Assembly: GCA_947311845.1 (NCBI GenBank)
Contig: CAMZMU010000013.1
Location: 1,235,027 to 1,299,026, forward strand
Length of the DNA: 64,000 nt
Direction: 5' to 3'
Source: Poa pratensis
Lineage: Eukaryota; Streptophyta; Magnoliopsida; Poales; Poaceae
Shown here: piece after piece, positions 11,760-24,474 of the stretch
Layout: every line of letters begins with the position of its first letter
Numbering within the stretch: position 1 is the stretch's first letter
Notes under the pieces: model-generated
Database searches by the model: none
What the model saw: only the letters and a program-made list of their open reading frames with translations
What the model was told of the DNA's origin: nothing
Translations under genes and position numbers: made by a program

Positions 11760-13534
11760 CTACACAAGAAAGATACTAAAGGTTTAATGGTAGCACCGTC
11801 ACGGAAAGCCTTCCCGTCCCAAAATATGCATGAACATTGTACAATAGCATAGCATAACAGATGTGTACCACAACCAAAGACATTCATGCATTAGGCAGAA
11901 CGCATATCCAGGAGCAAGAAAAGCAAACAACAAACTTTCAATTAAGTTGACATGCAATGGACCAGTGCATCTAAGAAAAAACAATGCGTCCAGTAAACAA
12001 CAATCCCCTTTCTCTAAAAAATATGGTACTGATGGACAGTTTTACAAAAAAACAGGGTTTGGCTGCATCTAGAAACATAAAAATACAAATATGTTCATGT
12101 ATTTATTATCAGGAAGTTTAAGTGTAGATAAGGGCTGAGATCTAGCCTTTTGATCAGGTACACTATCAGCGCATATACTCTTATACATCATCAGGAAGTT
12201 TCAGTCTAGATACGGACGGGCATTCAACGACCAAAACAGTGTATCACAGTAGCAAAAACTGAAGACAAAATCCTAGAAATACGTACCTTGAATAGGCAAT
12301 CAAATAATGATGCTTGCTGTGAGTCCACCTCCTTTCAGTATTCTGTTGTATTTGTATATCTAAAAATGTGGTACAAGTGACAATATGTGAGCAATGACAT
12401 TATCAAAAGACCGTCGGCTAAAATTCTTCTATGGAAAAGAGATGGTTAAATATACAGAAAAAGCTTGGTCTAAGATCCTTGGACCGAGCTACGTTTCCAT
12501 GCATCATAGTGTGTGGTAACAAAATAGGGTGACGTAAAATTATCTTATGCAAACCAATGAGACTGTGAAAGTGCCAACGTTTCTTAGCTTGAAGTATGTC
12601 ATTGCTAGATATATAGAACATCTATTGTTGTCGATAAAAATCACGCCTTAACCACTGCACCACTGACAGGTTAATATCGTTCCTATGTGCAAGTCCCCAA
12701 GTAAACATATCTAGCCCTCTCAAACAAGGTGCATTTAATCCTCAACCGTAGATATACTTTAGATTCTTGAAATACACAATGTTTCTCACCTATCCAATGT
12801 TGAAAACTTCTAGATGAAAGACTTAACCACTCAACAATAAGCACTTTCTTTAGTTCTGTCCAAAACAGGAAAGACCACTAAATTTGTTCATACGAATAAA
12901 TATTCTACACAGAATCTAGCAAGGAACATGTGTTTTAACATCAGCAAAACATTATCCACAGCTTCCATGTTGAATTCATAATTAAATTCCAATTCCAAAA
13001 AGGTATACAGGGGCACACGAAGTTAGTACACACAGAAAGATCAATTTCTGGACAGTAAAAATAAAGTGGCTGCTGCTCGCAAAGAGCCCAAACAAATTGT
13101 GCAACCAAGTACCTGGTGGAAATGAATACTACAAATTCTATTTATGAGGCCATGCCGAAAATATGGTCATTACCAACCCAGATTATACTGAAATCTTACT
13201 GTCCAAAACTACGAACTGGAACAGTTCTTCTAACTGAATCTGCTATCCACTTTCAGAGCAGCATGGCCTGTGCCAGGTGAAAAGCAGTAAGGAGTAAGCT
13301 AAATTCCTAGTAGATCCATATGTGATGAATCAGAAACACAGAAGAGGACATGCGGTATGATGGAAATGATCTTTGAATGCCTGATGAGAGGAGGACCCTT
13401 ACAGATGTGACACCACACAGGTTCCAGAAGGCCTTCACTACAATTGTTTTTTAGTTGAGCCAGGTAACCTGTATTTGATCAGAAACAAAAAAATTCCAAT
13501 TCAGAAAAATAAGGATGTACTGCTCTTGACCTGG

Positions 13535-13593
13535 TTCCGAGATCTTATGGGTTTCAACTCTAGCCTACCCCAACTTGTTTGGGAAAAAAGGCT

Positions 13594-13645
<52 letters not shown>
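13535..13645 (+). mobile_element. Au-like SINE 3' end with (TTG)n tail
   Basis: CTAGCCTACCCCAACTTG followed by GGCTTTG and about 17 TTG units (13,594-13,645) is what I recognise as the 3' end of the grass Au SINE family. The tRNA-related 5' part is not evident, so the copy looks 5'-truncated. It sits inside the Helitron. Confidence 0.55.
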
Positions 13646-16600
13646 GCTCTTTAATATGAACAAGCATGAGACTCAGTCAATTGATCACAGTTTAAGAACT
13701 GAGCTTCCCAGTTCTCTTGAACCCATAATCTACAGAAAACTAATAAATATAAGAAATGCAGAACGAACACAAACAGACATCTTTGTTATCTTATTGTATC
13801 CTCACACGATCAAGCCAATAGTACACCAGCTAACTGTAAAGTTGCAAAATCAATTTCAGAAAACTCTCTAGCTTCAGTTCTGTCCACACGAATAAACTTA
13901 CGGACGTAGCTCAAACAGGGAGTCGGCGGTGGTGAGGAAAAGGTCGCTGGCTGTCTCCTCCACGGCTCCGGCTTGTTCTCAAGCAGATTGTACAGGAGGA
14001 GGTTGTTGGCGGTCTCCTCCACGGCTCCGGCGTAGTCGACAAGAGGGCTGTGCAAGTTTGTGCCAATTAGAACATATACAAACCCAATGTTGCAGTGGCT
14101 GATCAATAGAAAGAACATGATATTCAACCTGCAAATATGTGAATCGGAGCAATGTCAACTTGTAGAACACGGACAAAATCTTGATGGTCCCAGACGCGAG
14201 GATTAGCAACCAGATACAATGATCCAACAAGATGCCTGCACCATCACCACCAAATATCGTGCGTACAAGTTATTTGCCTTGGACAAAATGATGAGCTTGC
14301 CGAACAAAAAACCTTATTGGTCATGATCCCCATGGAAAAACTCACCTCCTCGATCTGGAGCTCGCGCTCGATGCCGTGGGCGGACAGGAGGACGGCGCTC
14401 GCCAGCTACTTCCGTAGAACGACGCCTCGAGGTGGTTGTTCTGCCAGTGGCAGAGCTGCGTGAGGGTACGCGATGGCGACGATAGAAGACCAGAGATGAG
14501 GATGAGGGAGGACTGAGGCGAGGCATACCTTTTTGTACGGTTTGAAGGAGGCAAAGGAGCTCCATGATCGTGGGCTGAACGGCGGTTGCTGTTGGACCGA
14601 ATGGAACGTGGCGGCGGTTGCCATTGCAGACGTTGACCACGACGCGACGGGGGACGACGGATCCGGCGCGGGTGCTTCCGGCGGCGCCGTTGGTGCCGGC
14701 GGCGGCGCCGTTTCGGGCGTTGCTGCGCGACTTATCTAGGCCGGCGGGGCAGATCGACGGGGGTTGGGTCGGCGGGACGATGGAGGCGGAGAGGCGGAGG
14801 GACGATGGAGACCAGACGCTCGCCTCCCGCATCCCACGTTCTTTTTCTTTTTTTTCGTGTGTGTGGCCAGTTCCGCTTGGTGTATTTTTTTTTAATTTGG
14901 CGATTTTGCTCTTGCGAGACGCGGGATGCGGGAAGTGTGGGAGGACGTACGACCGTCACCACCGGCTCCGCTTTAAGGAATAGTAAAGATATCTACATCG
15001 GTGGCAAAATAGTTTTTCATATGCTTTTCAAAAAGGTTTTAAAAATCATTTCCTTAAGAGTAAATCATGTTATCAAAATAGATGTATATATATTTGGGGT
15101 GCAAGCTCAGAGAGTAGCTTGCCTTGTTCGACAAAGTGACCTTGGTCTTGATCTCCGGGTTCAACAAATTCTCTCTCTCGATAATTCCGACAACGCTCTC
15201 GTCTAATTAATAAACAAAAAAATACAAACAATCACTATCCTACTCAATCAACAGCACAACATTACAATCTTAAATGCTACAAATAGCCACTGCAGACATC
15301 AAGCAACACAATTTGGTTTCAATTTAATTGAATTAACCACTATTTACTTATGTCTTAAATATGGCAGAAACTGGTTGAACATGTTTAATTGCATAACTCA
15401 AGTTCTGTTGGTCACAAAAATACAAACTAAAATTCTACAGAGAGCTACTGATGTGTAGAAGACAACCCAATTTGATTTGGATTAATTGGAGTTACCAAAC
15501 TCCCTAAACAATTGTTTTTATCCAGAAACTTAATAATCAAGTTTTAGCTACAAATTAAGTTCTGTTGATCCTAAAATTAAATCCTTTTAGGAGTAACTAA
15601 AAATGACTAAATGTGATCTAACAAAATTGATCCTAACTCATTTGGGTTACTCAATAATTATCTATAATTGTTTTGGTGCAGAAGGGTTTTCTAACTTCAA
15701 CTTTATACTAAACAATTATCATTGCATAATTAATTCTACCAAAATTAGGGAAGCTAATAGATCACAGTACCAAGCTAACAAAATTGGATTGGAATTATTT
15801 GGGTTAATAGATTATCAGAAACAAACAAGTTTATATTTTAAACCTTCTGTGGCATTTTTAATAATACACATTTATTATTTATCTAAATGAGATGAAACCA
15901 CTTGGGTTGGTTAAACAATTTCATAAGCTTTCCAGAACATTTTGGTTTCATTTAATTGGACTTATAAATCTCGATATATTGAATTTCAAAGTTCAGTCCA
16001 GTACTGAAATTTCTAGAGAAATTAAATTAGAAAATCTTCTGTTCTGGATATTGTTGAGGATCCTGACGGGTGGGGTCCACTCGTCAGTGACTCAGCAGAA
16101 ATATCTCGTGCGCTGGATAATGTTTAAAGTGCTGATAGCGGGGCCCACATGTCAGCGTCACAACTAAACGAAGCGGTACGCACCGTGGATCTAAGATCCA
16201 ATGGCTGGGAAGCAAGCATATCGGCGGCGACCACAAACAGGCGGCGCCGTGGCTCCGGCGACGGCGAGGTCTGCGATTCGCTTACCTAGGGGCTCGGGAG
16301 GACGTGTAGGTGAGGCAGAACGGTCGCGGCGGCTTGGGGAAGCTTGCTGGAGGAGTCATGCTTCCTGGGACGGCTCCAATCGACGGCGTCGAGCAGCTCC
16401 TATTCCACGGACACTTCCTGAAACTCCGGCGAGGTCCTGGCGGTGATTCTGTGCATGAAACAGAGGAGAAAAAGGGGCGTGTGAGTGCGGTGGTGATGGA
16501 GAAGAGTGTCCAGGCCAGAGAGAAGCGAAAGGGGGAGAGACACGGCGCGGCCGTGGTCGACACCCACCTTCTTCTCCGGCAGCACCTGGCCGTGGTCGAC

Positions 16601-17727
16601 CAAGGCAGCGAGGGCTACGACTGCGTGCTCGCCCTCCTGGCGGTGCACGAGTAAGGGTGGAGCAAGGGGGAGAGAGTGGTGCGGAGTGGAGAGGGAACGA
16701 GGCTCGGGTGCTCTATTTAAGCTCGGAGCTCGGTCCATGGTGGACGTGGTGCGGGAGAGGTCCAGAGAGAGGGAGAGGCTGCCGATGGTTGTCTGGGGGG
16801 CCGCAGGTGAGCTGTGGAGTGGCTGGGCGTGGCCACGCGCCGAGGGGTGCAGTGGAGCGCCGAGGTCGACAGCGGTGTCCCTGGGTCGGCCATGGCGCAC
16901 GGCGAGCACGGGCGTGTGCTAAGGGGGACGTGCGTGGAGCTGTGGCGGCAATCCGACCGTGTCTTCTGGAGCAGAAGAGCGAGGGAGACTGGAAGGGCAT
17001 GGCGCGGGGCCACCACGACGTCTCCACCATCCTCTGCCACAGTGGCGGACATGGCACAGTGGCGGCGACCATGGCGGCGACCACGGCGACCTTCTCCAGC
17101 TCAATTTCTTCGGCGCTAGCAAGTGGGGGTGGTGAGTGGAATGAGAGGGAGTGAGTGAGGGCAGAGATTCGACGAACTTCGATCGAAATCGATCGAATCC
17201 ATCTCGGATTGGGGATGAACACGGCTCTGCCACCAAGTGTTTGACGAAATGCTTGAACTAAAAATAATTTCCAATTTCTGAAAGCAAAATAATTTGCTTG
17301 AACTAGCAAGTGGTTTATCAAGATTTGTGGTGCTGTTTAATTATTTATTTGACAAGTGCAACATAGCACATTTCTTGATTTGAATAAGATAAAGAAAGAT
17401 ATGGAATTTAAATTTAGGTTTTTTAAATTAATATTTGGAGAGGGAAAAGTTGTAGGAATAAAATGAGAGTGATTACATTATCACTCCACTGAATTTTATT
17501 TGGAAAGAAAAATTAATTTCTCAATTGGAGAAATTGTGTGACACTTGTCACATGATTTTATTGTTTTAACTTCTCTTATTTTATTTCTTTGTTTTTCTTC
17601 AAGTTCCTAATCAGAGCAACAGACATCACAAGCAACATTATACAATCAACACATATAGTACAACAAAAGTTTTTGTTGGCCCACATTTTTTGAATAATAA
17701 TACTTAGTATAATTTTTGGATGTTACA

Positions 17728-20700
17728 CAGCTGTTCCGAGATGTCCCAAGCTGCCACCTCGGAACCCCAGACTACTCGTCGACGTCCACATAGAACCCAC
17801 CTTCAAGATCAGTGAAGTCCTCCTTTAAAAGAATCAACAAAACAATGTTGAGTTCGATGAACTCTGCAAGATTACTAGAGCTACTAGCTCGTTGATTGGC
17901 TCACAAAGGTTTTAGGCCTGTTTTGCATAAAGCTGGTTTTCTTTAGAAAAGACATAACTCCATGGCATCGACTAATCAGAATATTTTCAAAGGGGGTAAG
18001 GAGTAAACTCTTTTCTTCTGATCATCTTCATCAACAACCACCATCAATCACTGCACCTGTCTACAAAGGCACCTCCCCGAATCACGCTCGAGGAAGTCAA
18101 CCTTGCATTCTTGTGTCAAGTTTTAATCATTCGGTTCAAGTGTACCTATGGTCTCCGAATCCGGCACCAAGTCGTCCATAACCGCGTACATGACTTTTCG
18201 AAAAGATTTAACCCTGCAGGGGTGTACAATGTTTGCCACGCGTATCGTCCGGCCCATTGCCTAGCTATTAGCTCTCTTCCATGGAAAGCCGGCTGAGTGG
18301 GAGCGGTTACGACTTCTCACTCGCATGAGACTAACCCAAGGATCATCAGTGTGCGGAAGGACAGGTTCAGTGCTTCCAACACCCTGCCCCGCGGCCACGG
18401 TCTTAAACACCACCATCCTCATCCCAACCCTGGCCACCATCTTCACGCATGCGCAAATGGAAGCTCAAACTAGAGGACCCTTGGCTAGCCCCTCACAAGT
18501 TATTTAGTCGATGGGGGTTCCTGCTATTGCATAGGCCCACGCATGGGTGCACGCTCGGTCTTGGCACGAAGGGGACAACTCACAACTAGTCGGCGAGAAC
18601 AAGACAACACACCACATCCCCCGTGGCCTCTCATCCCCGCCTTTAAGCAGTTTATTAATGTCACCACAATTTTCCACCACATCCGGTCATTCCATCAACT
18701 GTTCCGACAATGAAACATCCACCGGACGACTAAGCATTTAACTAAGCATGGCTAAGCATATACATAGCAGGTATAATTAACTCAGGCCAACACTTCAATC
18801 CTATGGATATTAGGAAGGATACAGGTAATGACAACATGTATCTAATGCAACTAGTAGGATACTCTAATCCAAACAAAAGACATTTAGAACCGAATGCAAT
18901 ATTATAGTGGAGAAAATAATTGCGGAAACATAGGAGGAGACATGCTCAGAGGGGGGATTACGCTTGTCTTGTTCAGCAGGCTGGTAATATGGGTCGTCGG
19001 GGTATTGCGGTGGAACCCCGACTGCTTGATCTATCGATGCGTAAAACACCGGAAAGTAACAATCAATAACCACACATGCATAATAAGTGCAATGCACAAA
19101 CACTTGATGGCATGACATTTTTTTAATGCACTCAATTTACTATAAATTATCTAGCAATTTAAATGGGATGCCAAATATAATGATTTCAACTAGTGAGAAT
19201 TACAACCCCACATTCCACTTCATGATTTTCCCAACTTCTAAAAGTGCAGTACTGTAATTGTGATCAAACATGCATGGTAATGATGTTACTGGATAGTTCA
19301 CATTTTTATGAGCATTTTGATATAAAGAACACATTTTCCTGATAAACCAATAAAAATTTATTGCATTTATAAAAATTTATTTACACATTTTGATATAAAC
19401 AACAATAAAACTAATTATCCATGTTTGGAAAAATGATGAAACATGAAGTATATTAATTGCTGAACATTTTGATAGGTCAAACTTAATTTTTGGATCATTA
19501 TTCTGAAAGTTATGATTTTTCCAAAAAGCTTTTCTATTCTGCTATTTTACAAAAGTTCAACAAACATGTAATTATATTATTTAGTTGAACATGGAAATGA
19601 TGTTGACATGTAAAGTTATTTCTCCTGATCATTTTGATATCTTATTTGTAATTTTTTGACAAGTATTAAAAAAGATATTGAATTTACAAGTTCATATTTG
19701 AATCTGGCTATTTATTTTATTTTTCCAGAACAATAACGAAACATTTAACACTCAGGGCTGTGCTAGCTACGACCACTAACCCCTGGGGCCGACGGCCACG
19801 CTGGCGCTGACGGAGCGGGTTGGAGCCGAGATGGCCTCCACGGCCACTGACTTGTGGGGCCCGGCTGTCAGTGACTGGAGGAAAGAAAATAAGCAAAAAC
19901 AGGGGCTTTTGGCCGCGCAGGGGATAGAACTCGTGTCTCCTGGGCAGAGGCGCGGCGTGCTAGCCACTGGGGTGGTGCGGGATGATTGCTAGTCTACGGA
20001 TCTGGTTCTATTTGATGTTCAACCGTGAGATCAACTGACGAAACTGAACCAGAAGTTCTGTGTCGTTCGGCCGTGGACGGCGCCGGCGGCTATGGCGAAC
20101 TAGACGCGGAGTAGGAAATCGGGCATGTCCAGTAGGTAGGGTATCTCACCCTTAACGCGTGGGTATGCTCGGCGTGGACGGAGGAGGTCGGGAACGGCGG
20201 CGAACGTGCTCGGAGCGCGGCGGCCGGAGAGGAAGAAGACGAGCACATCGGCAACGATTCTGGGCTCCCCTTCTCGATTCCTTGTACGCGGAGGAAGAGG
20301 AGGACGAGGCGGAGACGGTGGACTTCTTCGATCTGCTCGGGGACGCTTCAATCGACGGCGGTGAGCTCGGCGGCCATGGCGGCTAGGGCTCGTTTCGTGG
20401 GAAAAAACATAGAGGAGAGGGAGCGAAAATATCTGGGAATAAGTGAGGTGAGAGTGAGCAGAGGAACGACGTCTCTAGCGTTCTCATCCACCGGGCGCAG
20501 CACGGCGGCGAGCGAGCTGGTGCGGCTCGGCCGCTCGCCGTTCGGTCGCAACAGGGAGAAGATGACAGTTTTGCAATAAGCCCCCCCGCCTTTTCCGCCT
20601 TTTCTGTTTCTTATACTTGCCTTTTAAAACCAGTAGCTTTTAGGGATTTAATTGAGGCATTTAAACTATTTCAAAAATTATGAAAATATTTTAGTAGGCT

Positions 20701-21046
20701 CCCCTTAACATGTAGAAGCTCCACAAAAATTGGTGTTTCAAAATAAAATGTTTTGAACCACTTTTGTCCATAGGGTTTGATTATGGTATTTTTGGTTAAT
20801 TACTAATTGATATTTCTTTAGTAATTGTAAAGCAAGTGCAAAATATTATTTTTGAACTCTTGGAACTTTCTTGACAAATATATTAACTTGCTAATTTCTT
20901 TTTGTCAACTCAACAACAATTCCATTACCAAGGTTTAATTGTTTCGAGTGGAACACCTTAATGCATGGATGCCATGATGCATGAGTGAAAGGAAAAGTGA
21001 AAAAATTTATCCACATCTTTAGGTTCACAAATTTGGGGCTGTTACA
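17728..21046 (-). repeat. LTR of a second, older Gypsy element (partial)
   Basis: On the minus strand it begins TGTAACAGCCCC at 21,046, a common Gypsy LTR start. It has the AT-rich then GC-rich layout of a long LTR: 19,140-19,740 is AT-rich, and 19,750-20,580 is GC-rich with a GTGGGGCCC and CTGTCAGTGAC block. The segment 17,740-19,120 resembles U5-proximal LTR sequence. The first Gypsy element interrupts it at 17,727, so its other end and internal region lie left of the window. No coding domain is seen. A solo LTR cannot be excluded. Confidence 0.65.
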
Positions 21047-21131
21047 TCCATCTGTTCCAAAATATTAGACTTTCTAACATTTTTGGTTTTGTCCTGATTC
21101 GTACGTATATACACATGTTTTAGTGTGTCTA
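21047..21131 (+). mobile_element. Stowaway-like MITE fragment
   Basis: From TCCATCTGTTCC onward it matches the intact MITE at 27,112-27,268 for about 85 bases with few differences, then diverges. The second Gypsy LTR begins immediately before it, so that element appears to have inserted at the MITE edge. Confidence 0.75.
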
Positions 21132-21460
21132 CTTCAACGGCCATATTTTTGGAGGAGCTATAAATGCTCCTTCACCTATCTTGGGACAGCCAACTCGTCT
21201 AAAAAGGAGGAACTCGGGATTACCTCCGTGTCTCCGCGTGTTTTCACTTTCGGTTACCTCTATCCTTATTTACCGTCTTTACTTCGTGTATCTTGCTTAG
21301 TTGCTAGCTTGTCATATAGGTAAATTCACCCTAATTGCATATCTAGAGAATTTACCTTTTGTGTCAAGCCTAATTTGAAAAAGTACTAAAATTGAATTAG
21401 CACCTATTCACCTCCCTCTAGGTGTCATACGATCATTTCACTGTGACCCGACACGGCCTA
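21132..21460 (+). repeat. Probable Copia LTR fragment (R-U5 end)
   Basis: The phrases ATCTTGCTTAGTTGCTAG, TTGTCATATAGG and CACCTATTCACCTCCCTC resemble the U5 end of Triticeae Copia LTRs. No primer-binding site follows. Recognition is from memory of the family and is tentative. Confidence 0.4.
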
Positions 21461-21744
21461 AAAAAACTGAGCTTTATCTGCATGCATGCAGGCTATATTT
21501 GCTAGAGCGACCCAGCGTAGTGCAGAAAAATATATCAACACCTACTCAACCCAGCGCAGTAGCAGAAAAAAATCTACTATCATGTTGACAACAAAAATTT
21601 ACCGATGCAAAAAATGGCAAGCACTAGCATCTGTGAATGTAGCATTTTGAGAAAATACAATATAGTTTTCCGCCATTTTTTCTGAATATGGAAGATGTAG
21701 CAAAAACACATTGTAACATTTTGGACATATCAATGTAGCAAAAA

Positions 21745-22488
21745 TCAACAACCTGGCATCACGCCGCTGGGCTGCTTGTGTTCCATGAGGTTGCCACCGT
21801 CGGCGATCTTCGAGGATGACTCGCCACCCCAGCCAGTACCGGCGATCTTCGAGGAGCCGCCCGGCCAGCTGCTAGGGCCGTCCTCGATCATGAAGCCGCT
21901 ATCCTTCCTGCCGGTGCCGCCCTTCCAGCCATCGTCCTCGTCGCTGTCGTCGCAGCTCTCGCACCGCGCCCCCCTGCGTTTCGGCACCGCGTGGAGGTGA
22001 GCCGTCTCCTTTGCAATCACATCGAGCTGACGGTTGAGCTCGTACGCGACAAACCCATTGACAGCAGCGTAGTTGTGGTTCTCTTGAGGCAGTGGGATAT
22101 CCTCCCAGCAATCGTGCAACGAATGATGGAACTTGGACTTCATATCCGCGTAGTCACAACAAAACCGAATAAACATAGACACAGAGATTGAGTACATATA
22201 TATACTAGATCTGTTTGTATATACGTACCACTAGAATACGAGGACCTCATTATTCAAGCCGAGTTGGACGACGGCGACTCGTTTGCGGCTTTCCTCGGCC
22301 TTGCGGTATTCGAAGTCGAGCCCCACGAATCTATCCCGGACCACCTTGCATCGGAGCAAACCCTCGTACTCCAGCAGGGTTTTCTTAACCTGCTCACTGT
22401 CGGTGGTGTAGACAATGTGGATCTTCTTCTCACCATCGATATCAGCGGGGAACTCGCGCGTGATGCTTTCTCCGGCGGCGACGGCCAT
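21745..22488 (-). pseudogene. Exonuclease-like WG/GW protein, free genomic copy, broken
   Basis: The start is taken at 22,488 (MAVAAGESITREF). The first part has VGLDFEY, the Exo I box of DEDD 3'-5' exonucleases (RNase D/WRN-type fold). A CAG-to-TAG nonsense change then ends the frame after NNEVLVF at about 22,231, exactly where the CACTA copy reads on. A second open part (22,197-21,745) has YAAVNGFVAYEL, resembling the Exo III helix but with Asn where the catalytic Asp is expected. It then has a Ser/Asp/Gly-rich tail with GW motifs (DGWKGG, GTGWGGES). The Exo II region is absent. It pairs head-to-head with the B3-like gene at 24,475. Confidence 0.7.
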
Positions 22489-23409
22489 GGCGATTTGAAG
22501 GGTGCAAAACAGAGGAGAAGGCGATGAACAGTTGCCGAAAGTGGAAAACATTGGATGCGTCAGACGAGAGAGAGACTGTGGCACATAAGGCTCACCGCAC
22601 GGGCGTGGAAGACGAGTAGAATGGGTAAAAAATGGAACCGCACGGAGTTACCCCCGTGTCGCTGACAGGTAGGCCCGTGTTGATTTGACGGCGGAATTGA
22701 TGAACAAGGGAACGGTTGGGAACTAATGTACCGCATCGGCCGCGTCGCAGTGGCATCGGCAGCTATAGAGCACATACGCGTGGCAGCCATAGTTAGTGAT
22801 CCGGAGGCTCTGGGTACCGCCCTTGTGGTTACCGATTGCTACCGCGTCCCGGTAAGGTAACTGCTGACCGCGTCGCAGTAAAGCAACTGCTCCCGCGTCG
22901 CACCAACGCAACTGCTCCTCTGGACTATTCTTTTTTCATGCTAAAAAATCGAGCCAATTATTTTCCGGAGCGTCCGGGAATGTTTCGAGTTTTTACTAAC
23001 ACAATATTCCTTTTAATATGTAAACAATTTGGAAATATATGTATGAAACTTCACATTTGTGCGTTATATATAGTACCAAATTGGTGTGGTCGGTAAATTA
23101 CGAAATTCCGATACAATTGCAGTCTCTCAGAAGAAAAGCCTGACAAGTATGACCAAAGTTTGGACATGATATAATCTCTTTGATATATGACCTTTTTTTT
23201 TGCCATGGAGCTTCACTCACCCCAACAGACATATATACACTTGCATTTTTATTTTCCTTCAATATATTTGATTATTTTGAATTTTATAATTACAAAATTT
23301 ATTCTGGACTACACGAACATATGCGGACACTCCGGCTACTCTGTGTTTGGCGGGAGTCGAAATTTTGGGTCCAAAATTTGTGAGGGGATTTTTCTCCATT
23401 TGCCGCCCC

Positions 23410-23860
23410 TCATCCTTTCAAACCCTCGTCCACTCGCTCGCGGCCCCTGCAAATCTGTAGCCTCGCCGACCTCCTCCACTCCCCCGCCGCCGCTGCAAAT
23501 CCTAGCCTCACCGCCCTCCTCCACTCCTCCGTCGCTGCTGCAAATCCCTAGCCTCGCCGCCGCTGCAAATCCCTCACCCTCTCCCTCGCCGGCCCTGCAA
23601 ATCCCTAGCCTCGCCGCCCTCCTCCACTCCACCGCCGCCGTAGCAAATCCCTAGCCTCGCCGCCCTCCTCCACTCCCCCACCGCCGTTGCAAATCCCCAA
23701 CCTCGCCGCCGCTGCAAATCCCTCACCCACTCCCTCGCAAATCCGTAGATTCGACGCCACTGCAAATCCCTAGCCTCGCAGCCCTCCCTCACTCCCTCGC
23801 TGGCCGTGCAAATACCTAGATTCGCCGCCGCTGCGAAACCGCATGGTCGCCCCACCCCGT
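23410..23860 (+). repeat. Degenerate minisatellite, copy 1
   Basis: About ten imperfect units of roughly 40 bp, built on GCAAATCCCTAGCCTCGCCG and CCTCCTCCACTCC. It lies upstream of the B3-like exon, on its strand. It is partly open as a repeating LQIPSLAALL-type peptide, which is probably a by-product of the repeat. Confidence 0.8.
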
Positions 23861-24474
23861 TGCACTCGCCAGCAGGTCCGTGAGGTAAGAGATGGTCCTT
23901 GAAGATTAGATAGATTTACTAGTTCTGGTTCAATCCCCATGTACCCCGGTATCAATCAAGAAACTAGATTTACTAGTAACCTTGAAGATTAGCCTGTAGT
24001 CTTTTAGCTGGTCGATGCCGTAGGGAATTGGGGTTGAAAATCCAATCATCCGAGGTGGAATGATTTGGTGTTGTTCAAAGAAATGCTTCAAATTCGTTTT
24101 AAGTCAAAGCAAAAGTTTCATATTAATAGATGCCTAATATTCTCTTTGATAGTATAGAATTTACTTCATGCTGCAAAGTATACTTAGTTAAGCAATGTGT
24201 ACTCATTGTCTAATAAATGAGTTATAATTTTGTTCGCATTAGTTGTTTTGTTCTGGTTCTTATGATTGGTGCAACTATACTTAGTTAAGCAATGTGTACT
24301 CATTGTCTAACAAATGGCAGATAAAGGCATGTTCATTCAGTGTTCGGTTAGAAAAGTATTGCGAACGCAAGTGTGAGGTAAGAAAGCAAGGTTTCCAAAT
24401 ACACATATGATTTGTGTTTCGTTGTCTTAATATAATATATAATTTATGTGATTCTTTCTGTTTTTGTTGAACAG

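Larger units (their letters stand above)
8557..14989 (-). mobile_element. Helitron (6.4 kb) with Rep and RPA-like remnants
   Basis: The minus-strand 5' end reads A/TCTTTACTATTCC at 14,989. The 3' end reads GGGCATTCAACTAG/T at 8557, preceded by a short hairpin (CGTG-GCAAAG-CACG). Insertion between A and T, a TC start, a CTAG end and no target duplication fit Helitrons. Inside are a Rep (HUH) fragment at 8764-9021, an RPA-like OB-fold gene piece at 11,256-11,759 and a SINE tail near 13,600. Other short exon-like scraps, for example a VIGFWSMPTFFAPEK reading near 9200-9260, are not identified. The helicase domain is missing, so this copy is non-autonomous. Confidence 0.8.
1..17727 (-). mobile_element. 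Ty3/Gypsy LTR retrotransposon, long-LTR, chromovirus-like, degenerate, with nested Helitron
   Basis: All coding pieces read on the minus strand in the order extra ORF, gag, protease, RT, RNase H, integrase. Positions 1-1308 (3' LTR, cut by the window edge) match about 16,419-17,727 (outer part of the 5' LTR) closely by eye. A primer-binding site complementary to initiator Met-tRNA lies at 7219-7231 and a polypurine tract at about 1312-1325, so the internal region is about 5.9 kb. Without the Helitron at 8557-14989 the 5' LTR is about 4.06 kb. Every coding domain carries at least one frameshift, so this copy is non-autonomous. The integrase tail suggests a Tekay/Del-like chromovirus; this assignment is tentative. 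It is inserted in another LTR that resumes at 17,728; the left target duplication lies outside the window. Confidence 0.9.
7236..17727 (-). repeat. 5' LTR of the Gypsy element, split by a Helitron
   Basis: On the minus strand the LTR begins TGTAACATCC at 17,727 and ends GGGGTCCCCACA at 7236. Removing 8557-14989 leaves about 4.06 kb. The outer 1.3 kb matches the 3' LTR at 1-1308; the rest of the 3' LTR would lie left of the window. The part 16,060-17,160 is GC-rich and contains the same TATA-like TTAAATAG on the minus strand near 16,712. Five bases outside the end (CAGCT, 17,728-17,732) should be one copy of the target duplication. Confidence 0.85.

Noticed and set aside
14314..14983. Gene near the Helitron 5' end (172- and 121-codon frames on opposite strands)
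   Set aside because: GC-rich overlapping frames of low complexity. It could be the promoter and 5' region of a captured gene, but no domain is visible.
23187..23654. Leu/Pro/Ala repeat protein upstream of the B3-like exon
   Set aside because: The repeating peptide follows the minisatellite unit, and no splice link to the B3 exon could be established.
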